A stretch of 64,000 bases of DNA, from NCBI RefSeq assembly GCF_947331465.1, contig NZ_CAMZOK010000001.1, forward strand, positions 1,798,001 through 1,862,000, in the 5' to 3' direction. Source of the stretch: Shimia sp. Alg240-R146. GTDB lineage: Bacteria; Pseudomonadota; Alphaproteobacteria; Rhodobacterales; Rhodobacteraceae. Under the pieces are notes generated by a model. The model was not told where the DNA came from. It ran no database searches and saw only the letters and a list, made by a program, of their open reading frames with translations. The translations under genes and the position numbers were made by a program. This document shows positions 19,159 to 27,790 of this stretch, one piece after another; position 1 is the first letter of the stretch, and the number at the start of each line of letters is the position of its first letter.

Positions 19159-19503
19159 TTAGACACGCTCCACGGCGACCAGTTCATTGGTGTAAAAAGC
19201 TATGTGGTCCTTGATGCGCTCAACGTCCTGAAGCGGCGTCTCATAGCTCCATCCAGCGTTCTGGATGGTTTGGCTTTTGGTCACGATCGAAAAATAGGTC
19301 GCGTCACCTTTATGCGGGCAATGCGAGGTGTGATCGCTGTCATCCAGAAAGGCCATCGCGATGTCGGCGCGCGGGAAATAAATCACTGGGGCATACTCGC
19401 CTTCACTAAGTTCCAAGGCGTTGCTGCTTTCGCCAATGACGGCGCCACCGGCCCGCACGGTCCAGTTTCCCGGCGCTTTGCGAATGCTGATCAGAGTTCC
19501 CAT
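19159..19503 (-). CDS. DUF427 domain protein
   Basis: A 114-residue protein starting MGTLISIRKAPGNWTVRAGG. It has the family blocks VIGESSNALELSEGEYAPVIYF and the Cys-containing CPHKGDATYFSI (about 64-75). DUF427 proteins are small and of unknown function. ATG 19503 was chosen over an upstream in-frame ATG at 19566 because the family begins here. It lies 49 bases upstream of the ABC ATPase gene on the same strand. Confidence 0.85.
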   Translation of the reverse strand: MGTLISIRKAPGNWTVRAGGAVIGESSNALELSEGEYAPVIYFPRADIAMAFLDDSDHTSHCPHKGDATYFSIVTKSQTIQNAGWSYETPLQDVERIKDHIAFYTNELVAVERV

Positions 19504-19584
19504 GGTCGTTCCTTTGATGTGTCGCGCCACCATTTCGTTACAACATAACGGTTCGATGACAATCAAGTGTAATTGTAGACGCTA

Positions 19585-21393
19585 TTACAATGGTTCTGTG
19601 GCACGTTCCAACCATTGCAAGGTGTCCTTTGTGACCTTGTCGCGCAAAACGTCGCGGCATGTCGCGTGATATTCGTCTATCCAGTCCACTTCGGCTCTGG
19701 TGAGCATATGTTGGACAATCAGCGTCCGGTCAATTGGGACAAAGGTCAAAGTCTGAAACTGTAGCATTGCCCGATGCGCGTCTGACCCGGCAAGAGGCGG
19801 GGCTTTCTCGACCACCACAAGGTTTTCGATGCGAATTCCGAAGGCACCCGGACGATAGTATCCCGGTTCGTTGGATAAGATCATGCCGGGTTCGAGAGGA
19901 ATGTCTCCGGCGCGCGACAGACGTTGCGGCCCTTCATGCACGCAAAGGTAGGCGCCAACGCCATGGCCAAGGCCGTGATCAAAATCCTGACCTGCTTTCC
20001 ACAAAGGCGCACGTCCCATGGCCTCGATGTGTGATCCGGCGAGTCCGGCAGGCCAGCGCAAAGCAGACACCGAGATCATGCCTTGCAGAACGCGGGTAAA
20101 GGCTTCGCGCGCGTCTTGTGCGATGTCGCTCACGGCAAGAGTGCGGGTGATGTCGGTGGTGCCATCCCGATACTGCCCACCACTGTCCAAAACGATGAGA
20201 TTCCCGTTTTGTAGTTGTCGATTGGTGTCTTCGGTGACGCGGTAGTGCATGATCGCCCCGTTTGGGCCCGCGCCCGCGATGGTGTCAAAGCTGATCTCTA
20301 GAAGGGCGTTGGTTGCGCGGCGGCTTTCTTCGAGTTTTGTTACGAGGTCGATTTCCGTTAATGCCGTTTTGTCTTGTCCGTCAAACCAGCTCAGAAAAGT
20401 CACAACCGCTGCGCCATCTCTGAGATGAGCGTCCTGCATGCCTTTGATTTCAGTTATATTTTTTCGTGCCTTTGGCAATGCACAGGGCGCGACATCAAAT
20501 ACGGTTGCGATGTTGGCGTTGGTCAAACTTTGTTGCACCGCAAAGGGCACGCTGTCTTTGTCCAGGCGGACCGGGGCTGTGGCGTTGCTTAGGGCCGTGG
20601 TCAATGTGGTCCAAAAGCTATCCTGAGCATGAAGTGTCACGTCAGGCCCCAAATGGGAGGTCAAGTGCTGGACTTTGTCCGGTCCCATCCAGAGATCAAC
20701 CTTCCCATCGGCGTGAAGTGCGGCAAAGCCCTGTGCAAGCGGGTTGCGGGCAATATCTGATCCGCGAATGTTCAATAACCAGCAGATTTCATCGGGAAGG
20801 GTGATCACGGCCGCGCTATGTCCTGCGTCGGCCAACGTATTGCCAAGTCGCGTGCGTTTGTCGGCGCTGCTTTCGCCGGCAAAGTCCAAAGGCTGCGCCA
20901 CCACAGGATTTGAGGGCGCGTCCGGGCGTTGTTCCCAAATTTGATCGACCAGATTGGGGCAGGGCTCCAACGTAATTTTGGTGTCCTTTAGAGCGGCTTT
21001 CAGTGCACTGATCTGGCCTGCTGTGTAGAGACGGGCGTCGAACCCGACGCGGCCCTCGGAAAGGTGTTGCGCAATCCAAGGTCCTGGCAAAACCTCAGGC
21101 CAATTGACCGGCGTGAAACACTGCGCGACTTGCTCTTTGACTTGCGTTCGGTACCTGCCGTCAACAAAAACACCGGCAATGTCGGGCAGAACCACACAAA
21201 AGCCAGCAGAGCCGGTAAAGCCGGTGAGCCAAGCCAGACGTTCGTCGCAGGCCGCGACGTACTCGCCCTGATGCGCATCCGCGCGTGGGATCAGGAAGCC
21301 GTCGATCTTGGCATCGGCCATAGCTGATCGCAGCTTTTGCAAACGCGCCGGTCCTTGTTCAGGTCTGGCGGTGACCTTGAAGTCCTGAAACAT
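19585..21393 (-). CDS. pepP: Xaa-Pro aminopeptidase (M24B family)
   Basis: A 602-residue cytosolic metallopeptidase that removes an N-terminal residue before proline. It has the three-domain layout of eukaryote-like APP: two creatinase N-like domains (ADAHQGEYVAACDERLAWLTGFTGSAG split at about 30-55), then a catalytic pita-bread domain with LDSGGQYRDGTTDITRT (two metal Asp), HGLGHGVGAYLCVHEGP (His) and SNEPGYYRPGAFGIRIEN (Glu). ATG 21393 is preceded by AGGAG at 9 bases; longer frames from 21495 lack this. Confidence 0.92.
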   Translation of the reverse strand: MFQDFKVTARPEQGPARLQKLRSAMADAKIDGFLIPRADAHQGEYVAACDERLAWLTGFTGSAGFCVVLPDIAGVFVDGRYRTQVKEQVAQCFTPVNWPEVLPGPWIAQHLSEGRVGFDARLYTAGQISALKAALKDTKITLEPCPNLVDQIWEQRPDAPSNPVVAQPLDFAGESSADKRTRLGNTLADAGHSAAVITLPDEICWLLNIRGSDIARNPLAQGFAALHADGKVDLWMGPDKVQHLTSHLGPDVTLHAQDSFWTTLTTALSNATAPVRLDKDSVPFAVQQSLTNANIATVFDVAPCALPKARKNITEIKGMQDAHLRDGAAVVTFLSWFDGQDKTALTEIDLVTKLEESRRATNALLEISFDTIAGAGPNGAIMHYRVTEDTNRQLQNGNLIVLDSGGQYRDGTTDITRTLAVSDIAQDAREAFTRVLQGMISVSALRWPAGLAGSHIEAMGRAPLWKAGQDFDHGLGHGVGAYLCVHEGPQRLSRAGDIPLEPGMILSNEPGYYRPGAFGIRIENLVVVEKAPPLAGSDAHRAMLQFQTLTFVPIDRTLIVQHMLTRAEVDWIDEYHATCRDVLRDKVTKDTLQWLERATEPL

Positions 21394-21607
21394 GTAATGT
21401 CGCTCCTGTGGTCTGCCTGATGGGGTGTTTCTGACAACAGGCGTCGGTCCCATTTTTCGAGTGATGGTCGTCGCGCGTTTCGAGGCGCCCGTCACCGCTG
21501 GCAGAATAACGCCCTGTCCTTAGAAGTGACCACCCCTTTTGCGCGCCAAAGGCGCGCGGGGCCCAAGCGCGTGGCGTGTGGGAGCAATTGGCGTGTGAAA
21601 AACCGCG

Positions 21608-22105
21608 TTAGCCGCGCTTGGGGCCATCCATCACAATGCATGTGGTGGATCCGGTCGCATAAAGGCGCCCATCATCGCGTCCCCGGATTTCTCCGTTCGC
21701 CACACCTGTTGACCGACCGCTGTGTTGTACCGTTCCGACCGCGTGCACGGTGGTGCCCACGGGGATGGGGCGGATGATATTCACCTTATATTCCAGTGTG
21801 GTATAGATTTGTCCGGCCTTTAACGTGGTTTGCACCGCACAGGCCATACAGCTGTCCAGGATCGTGCCGTACCAGCCCCCATGAACGGTGCCGAGCGGGT
21901 TCATGGTGCGAAATTCCGGTGTGCCTTCGAAGGTAACAGTGCCTTCCTCGGCCACGATGGGCCGGAACCCAAGAGCTTGCCCAATGGGCGGGCCGGCAAT
22001 GTGGCCGTCAATGATGTCACGCATAAATTCTAGACCTGACTTGGACAAAACACTGTCCAAAGTCGCAAGATCTTGTGGACCCTGCGCATAGTGGTGTTGT
22101 GACAT
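21608..22105 (-). CDS. PaaI-type hotdog thioesterase
   Basis: A 165-residue protein with the hotdog core PEFRTMNPLGTVHGGWYGTI, where the NxxGxxHGG motif carries the active site of the PaaI group. It probably hydrolyses an acyl- or aryl-CoA thioester. It follows metF on the minus strand. Its ribosome binding site GGGAGG sits within a hairpin (see 22113-22135), so its expression may be affected by that structure. The substrate is unknown. Confidence 0.88.
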   Translation of the reverse strand: MSQHHYAQGPQDLATLDSVLSKSGLEFMRDIIDGHIAGPPIGQALGFRPIVAEEGTVTFEGTPEFRTMNPLGTVHGGWYGTILDSCMACAVQTTLKAGQIYTTLEYKVNIIRPIPVGTTVHAVGTVQHSGRSTGVANGEIRGRDDGRLYATGSTTCIVMDGPKRG

Positions 22106-22107
22106 GA

Positions 22108-22136
22108 AAAGACCTCCCGCGTTTATTGCAGGAGGC
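22108..22136 (-). terminator. Hairpin between metF and the thioesterase gene
   Basis: On the minus strand CCTCCTGC pairs with GCGGGAGG (one G-T pair) around a 7-base AATAAAC loop, followed by TCTTTT. It could terminate metF transcription. The 3' arm is also the Shine-Dalgarno sequence for the next gene. Confidence 0.55.
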
Positions 22137-22174
22137 CGGAATTTATCAGGACCCGCAAGAGGCGTGAGAGCGCG

Positions 22175-23041
22175 TTACGCCACGTTTTCCAATCGCACTT
22201 GCGGTGTAACACCAAGCGCGTGGCAGACATCGCGCGTCAGCTCAGGGCGGTTTAGCGTATAAAAGTGCAAAGCATCGACACCTTCGTCGAGAAGGTCCGA
22301 GCAAAGCTCGGTGCAAACGGCTGTTGCGAGTAGGTCCTCACGGTTGTCGCGGGTTGCCTTTTCAAACGCGTCCTCAAGCCAAGTCGGCACAGTTGTACCG
22401 CAGCGGCGCGCAAAATTGCGCACGCCTTTCCAGTTCTCGATCGGCAATATACCGGGAACGATCGGGGCCGTGATACCGGCTTTGGCGCAGGCATCGCGGA
22501 ACCGCAGAAACCCTTCGGCCTCAAAGAAGAACTGGGTGAGAGCTTCGTCGGCGCCCGCATCTATTTTGCGTTTCAGCCAGTCGATGTCAGCCTGCATGTC
22601 CGCCGCCTCGGGGTGTTTTTCGGGGTAGGCGCCGACGCGGATTGTGAAATCGCCAGACCCGGACAGGGCTTCAATCAACTCAACGGAGTTGGCAAATCCT
22701 TCGGGGTGGGGCTGAAATCCGTTGCTGCCTTTTGGCGGATCGCCTCGCAAAGCGACAATCTCGTTCACGCCAGCATCGGCAAAATCGCGGGCGATCTGCA
22801 ATGTCTCGGCCTTGGACGCGTTCACGCATGTCAAATGCGCCGCGACGTTTAGGCCAGACGATTTGTGCAACGTCGCCACGGCGTCGCGCGTCAGATCACG
22901 GGTTGTGCCGCCCGCACCATAAGTGACTGAGACAAAACGTGGATCAAGTGGGGCCAACGCTTGCACGGTGTCCCAAAGCCGAAAGGACGCTTCCAGAGAC
23001 TGCGGCGGAAAGAATTCAAATGAAACTTGAGGCGTGGTCAT
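22175..23041 (-). CDS. metF: MetF, methylenetetrahydrofolate reductase
   Basis: FAD enzyme that reduces 5,10-methylene-THF to 5-methyl-THF for methionine synthesis. The 288-residue TIM-barrel protein begins VSFEFFPPQSLEAS, the family start with the catalytic Glu, and has VTYGAGGTTRD, VALRGDPPKGSNG and TQFFFEAEGFLRFRD. It is divergent from a LysR-type gene, and MetR regulation of metF is a well-known arrangement. Confidence 0.96.
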   Translation of the reverse strand: MTTPQVSFEFFPPQSLEASFRLWDTVQALAPLDPRFVSVTYGAGGTTRDLTRDAVATLHKSSGLNVAAHLTCVNASKAETLQIARDFADAGVNEIVALRGDPPKGSNGFQPHPEGFANSVELIEALSGSGDFTIRVGAYPEKHPEAADMQADIDWLKRKIDAGADEALTQFFFEAEGFLRFRDACAKAGITAPIVPGILPIENWKGVRNFARRCGTTVPTWLEDAFEKATRDNREDLLATAVCTELCSDLLDEGVDALHFYTLNRPELTRDVCHALGVTPQVRLENVA

Positions 23042-23089
23042 GGTTTTCGGTCCTTAACTTGCGGTTGTCCTCAAGTCTCATACATGGCA

Positions 23090-23109
23090 ATTATAAGCAA
23101 ATTCATAAT
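23090..23109. promoter_or_regulatory. Possible LysR-type operator between metF and metR-like gene
   Basis: Inverted repeat ATTAT-N10-ATAAT in the 92-base divergent region. The spacing suits a LysR-family dimer site. No experimental site was compared, so this is a proposal. Confidence 0.4.
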
Positions 23110-23133
23110 CCTCAAGAAGGTCATGAGCTTGAT

Positions 23134-24045
23134 ATGAAGATGCACATTGAGTTCCGGCATTTACGCACAGTGCGCGCCATACATGAATGCGGCGGGTTGG
23201 CGCGGGCGGCTGAGCGGCTCAACATCACGCAGTCGGCTTTGTCTCATCAAGTCAAAGGGCTGGAAGAGCAAGCGGGCGTCGAGCTGTTTGTGCGCCGCTC
23301 AAAGCCGATGACCCTGTCGGCGGCGGGGCTGCGGCTTTTGCGGCTGGCCAATCAGGTGTTGCCCGAGGTGGAAAAACTGGAGGCGGAGTTTAACGGCCTG
23401 CGGGATGGTCACTCGGGGCGCCTGCATATCGCAATTGAATGCCATGCCTGCTTTGAGTGGTTGTTTCCGGTGTTGGAACAGTTCCGCAAGGATTGGCCGG
23501 ATGTGGATGTGGATATTCGCCCCGGACTTGCCTTTGATGCAATGCCAGCTTTGCAAAAGGAAGAGGTCGATCTTGTCGTGAGTTCAGATCCGGAAAACCT
23601 CGCAGGAATCTCGTTTTCGCACTTGTTTGACTATGCCCCTGTGTTTGTGGCCGCAGCACAGCACCCATTGGCACAGAAAAAATGGATTGAAGCTGAGGAC
23701 TTTCGGGGGGAAACGTTAATCACGTACCCTGTGGAACGGGCGCGATTGGATGTTTTTTCTCAACTTTTGTCGCCGGCGAAGGTGGAACCGGCAGCGGTGC
23801 GTCAGGCGGAACTGACTGCCGTGATCCTGCTGCTTGTGGCGTCTAATCGCGGGGTTTCGGTGTTGCCAGACTGGGTTGTGCGTGAAGTGAAGTATTCATC
23901 AGATTACGTGACAAGACCGCTGACAAAACAAGGCCTTACGCGGCAACTTTATGCTGCGACCCGCAACACTGATTTGGACAAACCCTACATGAAGGATTTG
24001 ATTCGATTGGCCGGCGCCGAGGCCCGACGTTTACAGGACGCTTAA
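23134..24045 (+). CDS. metR: LysR-family regulator, MetR-like
   Basis: A 303-residue transcription factor. The N-terminal winged helix-turn-helix reads EFRHLRTVRAIHECGGLARAAERLNITQSALSHQVK, shown here as two blocks: FRHLRTVRAIHECGGLARAA and ERLNITQSALSHQVKGLEEQ. The substrate domain contains GRLHIAIECHACFEWLFP, a segment I associate with MetR (homocysteine co-inducer). It diverges from metF, which supports the MetR call. ATG 23134 was chosen (ATG 23140 is also possible); the frame extends upstream into metF without a family-like start. Confidence 0.85.
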   Translation: MKMHIEFRHLRTVRAIHECGGLARAAERLNITQSALSHQVKGLEEQAGVELFVRRSKPMTLSAAGLRLLRLANQVLPEVEKLEAEFNGLRDGHSGRLHIAIECHACFEWLFPVLEQFRKDWPDVDVDIRPGLAFDAMPALQKEEVDLVVSSDPENLAGISFSHLFDYAPVFVAAAQHPLAQKKWIEAEDFRGETLITYPVERARLDVFSQLLSPAKVEPAAVRQAELTAVILLLVASNRGVSVLPDWVVREVKYSSDYVTRPLTKQGLTRQLYAATRNTDLDKPYMKDLIRLAGAEARRLQDA

Positions 24046-24200
24046 CTCTTTTTTGACGCCTAAATGGTAAATCTCCCCCTGACGAAGGCTCTGTCGTTGC
24101 GGCAATAAGGGCCTGTTCTGTTCTAGCTAGGGGGCAAGGGCCGGACTGTAATTTGATCGGCTGCCACCGGTCCGCAGGTCCGCGCTTTGCATAAGGTTAC

Positions 24201-25235
24201 ATGCCAACGACGTTTAATGTTATTTCAATTGGTCAGCTGGCCGACATCGACACCATCGAAGGCAACACCACCGCCGAAAATGCCAATGCTCTGGTTGGGC
24301 TGACGTTTGGCGGCGAGGGGGACGCGCTGGTCAATGATTTTGTAGAGCTCAGCCCGGTTGGAAATCCCGGTTCGGCCTATAACATGAACAACTCGCCAAG
24401 CGAGCAGTTCAGCATTGATGGCGGACCGGCGCAAACTTTTGATGCGACATCGGTGTACAACGCCACCATTACCTACATCGATGGCACGACAGCGACCTTT
24501 ACCGCTGTTGTGATGCAGGATGTGAATGGAAACACCTATATCGCGCCCGAATTCTCCAATAATGCTGACCAGGCCGCGTTAGAGGCCGGGGCCATTCGTT
24601 CCATCAGTTTCGACAGCTTGCTGGGCAATCGCTACAGCGGCACCACAGCCAACCGAGAAGAGTGGGACTTTGTCCCTTGCTTTACGGCGGGCACTGACAT
24701 TGTCACGCAAAAAGGCATGCGCAAGGTCGAGGAACTGCAGCCCGGCGACCGCGTGCTGACAATGGATCACGGCTATCAGGATGTCCGGTGGGTTGGACAG
24801 CGCGCAGTGGTCGGCCGCGGGTCTTTGGCGCCCGTGCAGTTTGATGTCGGCGCGATTGGCAATGACGAGGTTCTGCGCGTGTCTCCTCAGCACCGTATGC
24901 TGGTGACAGGGTGGCGTGCGGAAGTGAATTTCGGTGAGCGCGAAGTGCTTGTGCCAGCCATTGCGATGGTCAACGGCGACACGGTTCGACAGATCGAAAG
25001 CCAGCGCGTCACCTATGTTCACGTGATGTTTGACAGCCATGAGATCATTTATGGCGCAGGAGTGCCTAGTGAAAGCTTTATGCCCGGTGAAATGGGGCTC
25101 ACGGCGCTGGGTGAAACTGTGCGCGATGAGATCTACGCGATTTTCCCCGAACTGAAGGACGAAGGCGTGGCCGCCTACGGGTGTGATGCCCGCCCAAGCC
25201 TGCGGAAGGGTGAAGGGGCGCTTTTGAGCCACTAA
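24201..25235 (+). CDS. Hint-domain protein (Hedgehog/intein-like)
   Basis: A 344-residue protein. The first about 155 residues are low in Cys and rich in Asn, Thr, Asp and Gly, resembling the surface or type I-secreted proteins of Rhodobacterales. A Hint domain starts at Cys160: CFTAGTDIVTQKGMRKVEEL, then PGDRVLTMDHGYQDVRWVG and SPQHRMLVTG, with the block-B-like His. No His-Asn splicing junction is visible at the C-terminus, so protein splicing is unlikely; self-cleavage or only a fold relic is possible. No Sec signal is seen. Start ATG 24201 follows AAGGTTAC. Confidence 0.82.
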   Translation: MPTTFNVISIGQLADIDTIEGNTTAENANALVGLTFGGEGDALVNDFVELSPVGNPGSAYNMNNSPSEQFSIDGGPAQTFDATSVYNATITYIDGTTATFTAVVMQDVNGNTYIAPEFSNNADQAALEAGAIRSISFDSLLGNRYSGTTANREEWDFVPCFTAGTDIVTQKGMRKVEELQPGDRVLTMDHGYQDVRWVGQRAVVGRGSLAPVQFDVGAIGNDEVLRVSPQHRMLVTGWRAEVNFGEREVLVPAIAMVNGDTVRQIESQRVTYVHVMFDSHEIIYGAGVPSESFMPGEMGLTALGETVRDEIYAIFPELKDEGVAAYGCDARPSLRKGEGALLSH

Positions 25236-25304
25236 GGCAAAACAACGAGTTGATCGGTCTGGTGGTTTGGGCCGCCTGGCATCACTCGTCCAACTTCACA
25301 AAAC

Positions 25305-25337
25305 AAACGGCACCTCAAATTTTAAGGTGCCGTTTTC
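25305..25337. terminator. Bidirectional Rho-independent terminator
   Basis: AAACGGCACCT (25305-25315), 9-base loop, AGGTGCCGTTT (25325-25335), with T or A runs on both sides. It lies between the convergent Hint-protein and MDR genes and can serve both. Confidence 0.88.
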
Positions 25338-25354
25338 ACATTCAAAGCGTGAAT

Positions 25355-26395
25355 CTAGATCACTTTAACCAGCTGTTTGCCCTTGTTGCGCCCTTTGAGC
25401 AGACCGCGGAATGCTTCGGGAGCGTTTTCCAATCCTTCGGCAACGTCTTCGACAAAGGCGATTTTGCCTTGCGCCATCATTGGTCCAACGTCACGCAAGA
25501 AATCCGGATAGCTGTCGAAGTGGTTTGAGATGATGAAGCCGTTCACAGACAGGAAGTTCACCAGAATGGATCGCCACATGCGCGGCCCAGTCAGCGCCTC
25601 GGCGGAGGCATCGGCACCAAGTGCACCGGCGTTGTACCAGGCGATCATTCCGCAGAGCGGAATGCGCCCATGCGGGTTCATCATTGGCAAGACCGCATCC
25701 AAAACTTTACCGCCGACGTTCTCAAAGTAGATGTCGATGCCTTTGGGACACTCGGCCTTGAGGGCCGCGCGCAATTCGCTGGCTGTTTCAAAGGCATAGT
25801 GGTCGACACAGGCGTCAAACCCGTAAGTCTCGAGGGCCATTTTGCATTTCTCAGGGCCGCCTGCGATACCAACAACGCGCAAGCCACGCGCCTTGGCAAC
25901 CTGACCTACCATTGACCCCACAGGTCCGGTTGCGGCGGCCACCACAAGCGTTTCACCTTCTTTGGGTTTGCCGTATTCGATCAGGCCGAACCAGCCGGTG
26001 AAGCCGGGCATGCCCAAAACGCCAAGCGCGGTTGTGATCGGAGCCAGCTTTGGGTCAAGTTTGCGCATTTCGGCACCTTTGCCCACACCATGTGTCGCCC
26101 AGCCAAGCATGCCAAACGCAAAGTCGCCGGGGGCAAACCCGGGATGATTGGAAGCGATGACCTCACCAACTGTGCCGCCTTCCATGGTGCCGCCAATTGG
26201 CACGGGGGCAGCGTAGGATTTGGCATCGTCCATTCGACCGCGCATATAAGGGTCTAGCGACATATAGTGGTTGCGCACCAGAACTTCGCCATCGCCGATT
26301 TCGGGGATGTCCAAAGTTTCTAGGGTGAAGTTTTCATCGGTTGGTTCGCCAACAGGGCGGCTTGCCAAGACGATCCGCTGCATTTGTTCAGACAT
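25355..26395 (-). CDS. NADP-dependent MDR oxidoreductase (zinc-free, CurA/YncB-like)
   Basis: A 346-residue medium-chain dehydrogenase/reductase. It has SLDPYMRGRMDD near the N-terminus (the leukotriene B4 12-hydroxydehydrogenase group signature), VVAAATGPVGSMVGQVAKAR as the nucleotide loop and IDIYFENVGGKVLDAVLP. The zinc-ligand pattern of alcohol dehydrogenases is absent. It likely reduces an enone/enal with NADPH. ATG 26395 (MSEQMQRIVLASRPVG) is the usual family start, although the frame is open to 26647. Confidence 0.9.
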   Translation of the reverse strand: MSEQMQRIVLASRPVGEPTDENFTLETLDIPEIGDGEVLVRNHYMSLDPYMRGRMDDAKSYAAPVPIGGTMEGGTVGEVIASNHPGFAPGDFAFGMLGWATHGVGKGAEMRKLDPKLAPITTALGVLGMPGFTGWFGLIEYGKPKEGETLVVAAATGPVGSMVGQVAKARGLRVVGIAGGPEKCKMALETYGFDACVDHYAFETASELRAALKAECPKGIDIYFENVGGKVLDAVLPMMNPHGRIPLCGMIAWYNAGALGADASAEALTGPRMWRSILVNFLSVNGFIISNHFDSYPDFLRDVGPMMAQGKIAFVEDVAEGLENAPEAFRGLLKGRNKGKQLVKVI

Positions 26396-26579
26396 GGGTC
26401 GCTCCGTTTTGTGATCTGGCAAAATCTTGCGACTGGCGGGGCTATGACGCAAGGGTGGGCATGAAATCACGTGCTTTGGTGACGCCGCGTTTCGATTGGT
26501 GCTTGCCAGCACCGAAATGGCCTTGGCAAAAAGGGAATGGGGGCGTATACGCGCGCTCTTAGCCACAAGGAGCCGTGCC

Positions 26580-27371
26580 ATGCCGGGCAGCGCAAATCTT
26601 AACATCATGATGAAGGCCGCCCGCAAAGCGGGCCGTTCGCTGGTCAAAGACTTTCGCGAGGTGGAAAACCTGCAGGTGTCGATGAAAGGCGCAGGCGACT
26701 TTGTCAGCCGCGCCGATATCGCCGCTGAAGAGACCCTGAAAGAAGAGCTGTTGGGTGCGCGACCAACCTATGGCTGGCTTGGTGAAGAAGGCGGCGAGCT
26801 GCCGGGCAAAGACCCGACACGCCGTTGGATCGTTGATCCGCTGGATGGCACCACGAACTTTCTTCATGGTATGCCGCATTGGGCGATTTCGATTGCTCTT
26901 GAGCACAAGGGCCAGATCGTGGCCGGCGTTGTGTTTGATGCGGCCAAAGACGAAATGTTCTATGCCGAAAAAGGCGAGGGTGCCTGGCTGAACGACAGCC
27001 AACGCCTGCGTGTGTCGGGGCGCCACAAGATGATTGAATCGGTGTTTGCGACCGGCTTGCCGTTTGGCACCCGCCCGGGTCTGCCTGAAACGCTTCAGGA
27101 CCTGGCACGCGTGCTGCCGGTGACCGCTGGTGTGCGCCGTTTTGGCTCTGCCGCGCTGGACTTGGCTTATGTGGCTGCAGGGCGCTACGAGGGATATTGG
27201 GAGCGCGGGTTGCATTCTTGGGATCTGGCAGCGGGCATGTTGATCGTGAAAGAGGCCGGTGGCCTTGTGGAACCAATCAATCCGGATGCTGATATTCTGG
27301 AAGATGGCGAAATTCTTTGTGCAAACGAGCCGGTGTTCACCCAGTTCGCGAAAGTCATTCGCAAAGGGTGA
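26580..27371 (+). CDS. suhB: Inositol monophosphatase family protein
   Basis: A 263-residue Mg2+-dependent, Li+-sensitive type phosphatase. Motifs: GEEGGE (about 68-73), WIVDPLDGTTNFLHGMPHW (about 83-101) with the metal aspartates, and WDLAAGMLIVKEAGG near the C-terminus. ATG 26580 is preceded by AAGGAG. SuhB also acts in rRNA transcription in E. coli; that role is not shown here. It is divergent from the MDR gene (184-base gap without another gene). Confidence 0.93.
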   Translation: MPGSANLNIMMKAARKAGRSLVKDFREVENLQVSMKGAGDFVSRADIAAEETLKEELLGARPTYGWLGEEGGELPGKDPTRRWIVDPLDGTTNFLHGMPHWAISIALEHKGQIVAGVVFDAAKDEMFYAEKGEGAWLNDSQRLRVSGRHKMIESVFATGLPFGTRPGLPETLQDLARVLPVTAGVRRFGSAALDLAYVAAGRYEGYWERGLHSWDLAAGMLIVKEAGGLVEPINPDADILEDGEILCANEPVFTQFAKVIRKG

Positions 27372-27373
27372 AG

Positions 27374-27410
27374 CGAGGCGCTGCATCGGCGCCTCGGCAA
27401 ACCGTTTTTT
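27374..27410. terminator. Hairpin after suhB
   Basis: CGAGGCGC (27374-27381), 7-base loop, GCGCCTCG (27389-27396), then GCAAACC and six T. It fits a terminator of suhB, with the T run set back from the stem. Confidence 0.6.
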
Positions 27411-27421
27411 CTAAATCAAAC

Positions 27422-27790
27422 CTAAGCGTTGCGGTCTGACGGGTGATTCACACCGTCGACCCAGCCTATGTGTCCAAGGTCGCGTGGGTTCACACCTTCG
27501 AGGGCGCCCAGATTGACGCCATATTCATTGGGATTTGATCGCCGTTTATGGTGGGTGTAGATGCCGCAGGTTTTGCAAAAGTAATGCTGAGCCGTGTTGG
27601 TGTTGAACTGATACAGCGTCAGATTGTCCGCGCCTTTTAGGATCTTTAGGCCATCTAAAGGCGCGCTTACGGCGGCGGCCCCACGACGGCGGCAGAAAGA
27701 ACAGTCACAGCGCCGCGCCGTCGCCAGTTCATCGCTCAAGGTCACTTCAAGCTCCACAGCACCGCAATGGCATGTCAATTTGTGGCTCAT
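27422..27790 (-). CDS. GFA/CENP-V family zinc protein
   Basis: A 122-residue protein with the cysteine pattern of the glutathione-dependent formaldehyde-activating (GFA) fold: CHCGAVELEV, CDCSFCRRRG and CKTCGIYTHHK. These bind two zinc ions in the family. The catalytic role of most members is unproven. The start overlaps the rhomboid stop by 4 bases (ATGA), so the two are co-transcribed and coupled. Confidence 0.9.
   Translation of the reverse strand: MSHKLTCHCGAVELEVTLSDELATARRCDCSFCRRRGAAAVSAPLDGLKILKGADNLTLYQFNTNTAQHYFCKTCGIYTHHKRRSNPNEYGVNLGALEGVNPRDLGHIGWVDGVNHPSDRNA

Noticed and set aside
23042..23133. SAM riboswitch upstream of metF
   Set aside because: The 92-base gap is too short for a class I element together with promoters for two genes, and no characteristic pairing was found. 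The divergent MetR-like regulator explains control better.
26396..26647. N-terminal extension of the MDR oxidoreductase
   Set aside because: The frame is open to 26647 but the family starts at MSEQMQRIVLASRP (26395). The extra part would overlap suhB, which runs the other way.
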